Of a stretch of DNA of 41,355 bases, positions 39,541 to 41,355 are shown one piece after another. The stretch comes from a virus. Location: positions 1-41,355 of IMG/VR virus record IMGVR_UViG_3300025927_000014, one strand, 5' to 3'. The position numbers and the translations under genes were made by a program. A model generated the notes under the pieces. That model searched no databases. It was not told where the DNA came from and saw only the letters and a program-made list of their open reading frames with translations. Every line of letters starts with the position of its first letter. Position 1 is the stretch's first letter.

Positions 39541-40574
39541 GCCGAAGCGGCGGCCTGCAGGTTCATCGTCGCCGGGCGGGCCGGGATGTTCAGCGGAGCC
39601 GCGGTCGCCTCGCTCACTGCCCGGACCACCCTGACCGGCCGCCGGGTGTCCACCGCCTCCAGGGTCGCCGTGTTCTTGATCTCCCGCAGATCCAGGTCCA
39701 GCCGTGGGGGCACGTTGACCAGCTCGTTTGCGGATCGTGCAAACGCCAACCCAGGGTCCTCGCCAGCTTCGGCGGACGTCAGTGCCGACTCCTGGAGTCG
39801 GGTACCGACGTCGGCCAAGTAACGGCACCGGTAGTCCTCCCGGATCTTCTGGGCCAGTGAGTTGGCGTGCGTCATATCAGGCACGGCGGCGCGTTCCCAC
39901 GCCTGGAGACCATACTCGCCAGCGACCGGCAACTGGGATGGGATCTCCGGCGCCGAGGGCTCCCACGGCTGGTTCGGATCGAGCGGCTCCGGCAGAACCT
40001 CCGGCAGCTCGTAGCGCTGACGCTCGCGCAGGACAGCCTCGACGGAGGCAGCATCATGCGGCGCCCCATCTGCAGCCTGGTCCAGGATTGCGCGGGCCAC
40101 ATCAGCGTGGAATGCATCGGAGAACTCGTTCCGCACGGTGCGCAGCGCGGGCAGGGCCTCGTCGGTGACCATGGCAGCGCCGAGCAGGCCGGTCTCGTTG
40201 TAGTCGCGCATCTCCTGCAGCGTCGGCTGCTCGATGTCGACGGCCAGGAACCGCTGCATCTCGACCTTCTCGGCCGCAGCTTCCGCCGCCCGGTCGGTGT
40301 CCTGCATCTCCCTGACCTTGGCGACCTCTTCGGCGCGCTCGTCCTGACCTTTCCAGGACGAGCGGAACTCCTGCTCTGGCATCTCCGGCGCCTTCTCCCT
40401 GTGCTTCATCCACTGCTTCAACGTCGGTAGCGGGTGTTCGGCGTAGTACTCGGCAAGCTCGGTCTTATAACCCAGCGACGCATTCTCGGCCGCGATCCGG
40501 CATCGCTCGACCTCCTCGTAGTAGCTCTGCATCCATTCCTGGTGCCGGTTCGGGCGTCGCTGGACGGTGGTCAT
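39537..40574 (-). CDS. Hypothetical partner of the VWA protein
   Basis: A 345-residue protein starting at ATG 40574 in an ATGA overlap with the VWA gene; the longer frame to 41030 lies inside that gene and is rejected. It is mainly helical and charged in its first half (QEWMQSYYEEVERCRIAAEN, then REKAPEMPEQEFRSSWKGQ), has Pro-rich parts in the middle (EPLDPNQPWEPSAPEIP), and ends with an Ala-rich tail. No catalytic motif or family is recognised. Tight coupling to the VWA gene suggests that the two form a complex. Confidence 0.65.
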   Translation of the reverse strand: MTTVQRRPNRHQEWMQSYYEEVERCRIAAENASLGYKTELAEYYAEHPLPTLKQWMKHREKAPEMPEQEFRSSWKGQDERAEEVAKVREMQDTDRAAEAAAEKVEMQRFLAVDIEQPTLQEMRDYNETGLLGAAMVTDEALPALRTVRNEFSDAFHADVARAILDQAADGAPHDAASVEAVLRERQRYELPEVLPEPLDPNQPWEPSAPEIPSQLPVAGEYGLQAWERAAVPDMTHANSLAQKIREDYRCRYLADVGTRLQESALTSAEAGEDPGLAFARSANELVNVPPRLDLDLREIKNTATLEAVDTRRPVRVVRAVSEATAAPLNIPARPATMNLQAAASA

Positions 40575-41338
40575 CAGACCGTGACGACGCCAGCAGCCCG
40601 CGCCGTGGGCAGCCACTTCGGCAGGAACTCTCCGACCAGCTTGTCGTAGAAGTCCTCGTCCTTCATTCCCGAAACGTTCGGGACGCCGAACGCGCCGACG
40701 TTGTCGATCACCCGGCCAGGCAGGGTGTCGAGGGTATCCAGGAAACTGGTATTGCCGCCGATCCCGAGAAACTGCCAGAAGATCGGCAGCGAGGCGTGTT
40801 GCGTCAGGAGTTGCTTGTCGCGCTGTGCGGAACCACTGCCGCCGTCCGTCTGGAATACCACCAGCACGGGCGGCTTGCCAGCGGCAAGCATTCCGTTCGA
40901 TGTGGCGTAGTCCACCACGGCCTCGATCGCTGCGGCGTACTCGGTACCGCCCATCTGGCGTTCGTGCCGCTGCGTCTTGACCTTGCCGAATAGTCCCTTG
41001 CCGCCGGTCGGCACCTCCTGATAGCGCCAACGGTCGATCGCGCCGGAGTAGTTGGAGGCGTCCACCACGAAGGGCTCCAGGGCTTGATGATGGAAGGGGA
41101 AGACCTGCACATTGCCGTCGTCATCCAGGCCGGACATCGAGAGGCCAAGCACCCGTTCGGCCAACTCCTGCACCTCGCCGGAGGCGTAGAAGCCGCTCAT
41201 GCTTGCGGAGTAGTCGATCACCAGGATGACCTGGGCGGACACCTCGCCTAGATCGTGGCCCTTGTCGGCCTCCGCTTGGAGAACCTTGGTCAGTGAGATC
41301 GTGGCGGCTTCAGCGCGCTTGTCGAGCGAGATGGGCAT
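40574..41338 (-). CDS. VWA-domain protein (TerF/TerY-like) with intact MIDAS
   Basis: A 254-residue protein with AGAGGAG four bases before its ATG. The VWA fold is clear: VILVIDYSASMSGFY with D42-x-S44-x-S46, T132 in MGGTEYAAAI, and D164 in VFQTDGG, giving the full metal-ion-dependent adhesion site. The end, from FLGIGGNTSFLDTLDTLPG to DKLVGEFLPKWL, matches TerF/TerY-like VWA proteins associated with tellurite and stress operons, which are also known in large actinophages. It is the first visible gene of a minus-strand operon that probably continues beyond the right edge. Its function in phages is unknown; protein-protein binding through the metal site is likely. Confidence 0.8.
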   Translation of the reverse strand: MPISLDKRAEAATISLTKVLQAEADKGHDLGEVSAQVILVIDYSASMSGFYASGEVQELAERVLGLSMSGLDDDGNVQVFPFHHQALEPFVVDASNYSGAIDRWRYQEVPTGGKGLFGKVKTQRHERQMGGTEYAAAIEAVVDYATSNGMLAAGKPPVLVVFQTDGGSGSAQRDKQLLTQHASLPIFWQFLGIGGNTSFLDTLDTLPGRVIDNVGAFGVPNVSGMKDEDFYDKLVGEFLPKWLPTARAAGVVTV

Positions 41339-41355
41339 TGTGCTCCTCTGGAGGG

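Noticed and set aside
39537-41030. 497-residue version of the VWA partner
   Set aside because: The first 152 residues lie antiphase within the VWA gene and look like composition noise; ATG 40574 overlaps the VWA stop as expected.
1-41355. tRNA genes, integrase, attachment site or insertion sequence
   Set aside because: None was seen on reading both strands; absence cannot be proven by eye for short RNA genes.

Overview
The window looks like the structural and lysis half of a high-GC, tailed double-stranded DNA phage with a long tail (siphovirus type). Protein families, GTG starts and densely overlapping genes point to an actinobacterial host. No integrase, tRNA, insertion sequence or CRISPR was seen. 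The left edge cuts into the portal gene and the right edge lies just upstream of a minus-strand operon, so the window is internal to a larger genome.

Layout, plus strand. (1) 2-4555: portal (5' partial), a 2H-phosphoesterase-like protein, a large capsid maturation protease and a small overlapping ORF. (2) 4552-17798: about 13 kb of tail fibre and tail spike genes placed between the protease and the capsid. The two largest are a 1756-residue spike with a DNRLRE/CBM96-like N-terminus, an SGNH hydrolase and two GH71/GH99-like glycosidase modules, and a 1304-residue fibre with an SGNH hydrolase followed by about 41 copies of a 20-residue (60-bp) repeat. A hairpin closes this block. (3) 17978-22943: major capsid protein with a scaffold-like N-terminal extension and a candidate internal start, probable major tail protein, then connector and tail-completion proteins. 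(4) 22982-33130: tail assembly chaperone pair with a likely -1 frameshift, tape measure protein, and Dit-, hub- and tip-like minor tail proteins, ending with a protein that looks capsid-like. (5) 33132-34410: a small winged-helix protein, a possible zinc protein and a small tail protein. (6) 34487-38497: lysis region with several small membrane proteins, a staphylococcal-nuclease-like enzyme, a Cys-rich peptide, an M15 peptidase-LysM endolysin and a separate transglycosylase-like lysin. (7) 38569-39210: a coiled-coil protein with a Pro/Thr/Glu tail, followed by a strong terminator.

Layout, minus strand. 41338-39263 is a convergent operon: a VWA-domain protein with an intact MIDAS motif, an unrecognised 345-residue partner, a 25-codon micro-ORF and a 66-residue protein. 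The first three junctions overlap, which suggests translational coupling.

How it fits together: portal, protease and capsid build the head; connector proteins, major tail protein, chaperones and tape measure build the tail; Dit, hub and tip proteins form the tail end; spike and fibre proteins carry enzymes (deacylase and glycosidase types) that probably process host surface polysaccharide. The lysis genes release progeny. The VWA operon is the least explained part. All functions are read from sequence motifs and gene order only; no database search was run.
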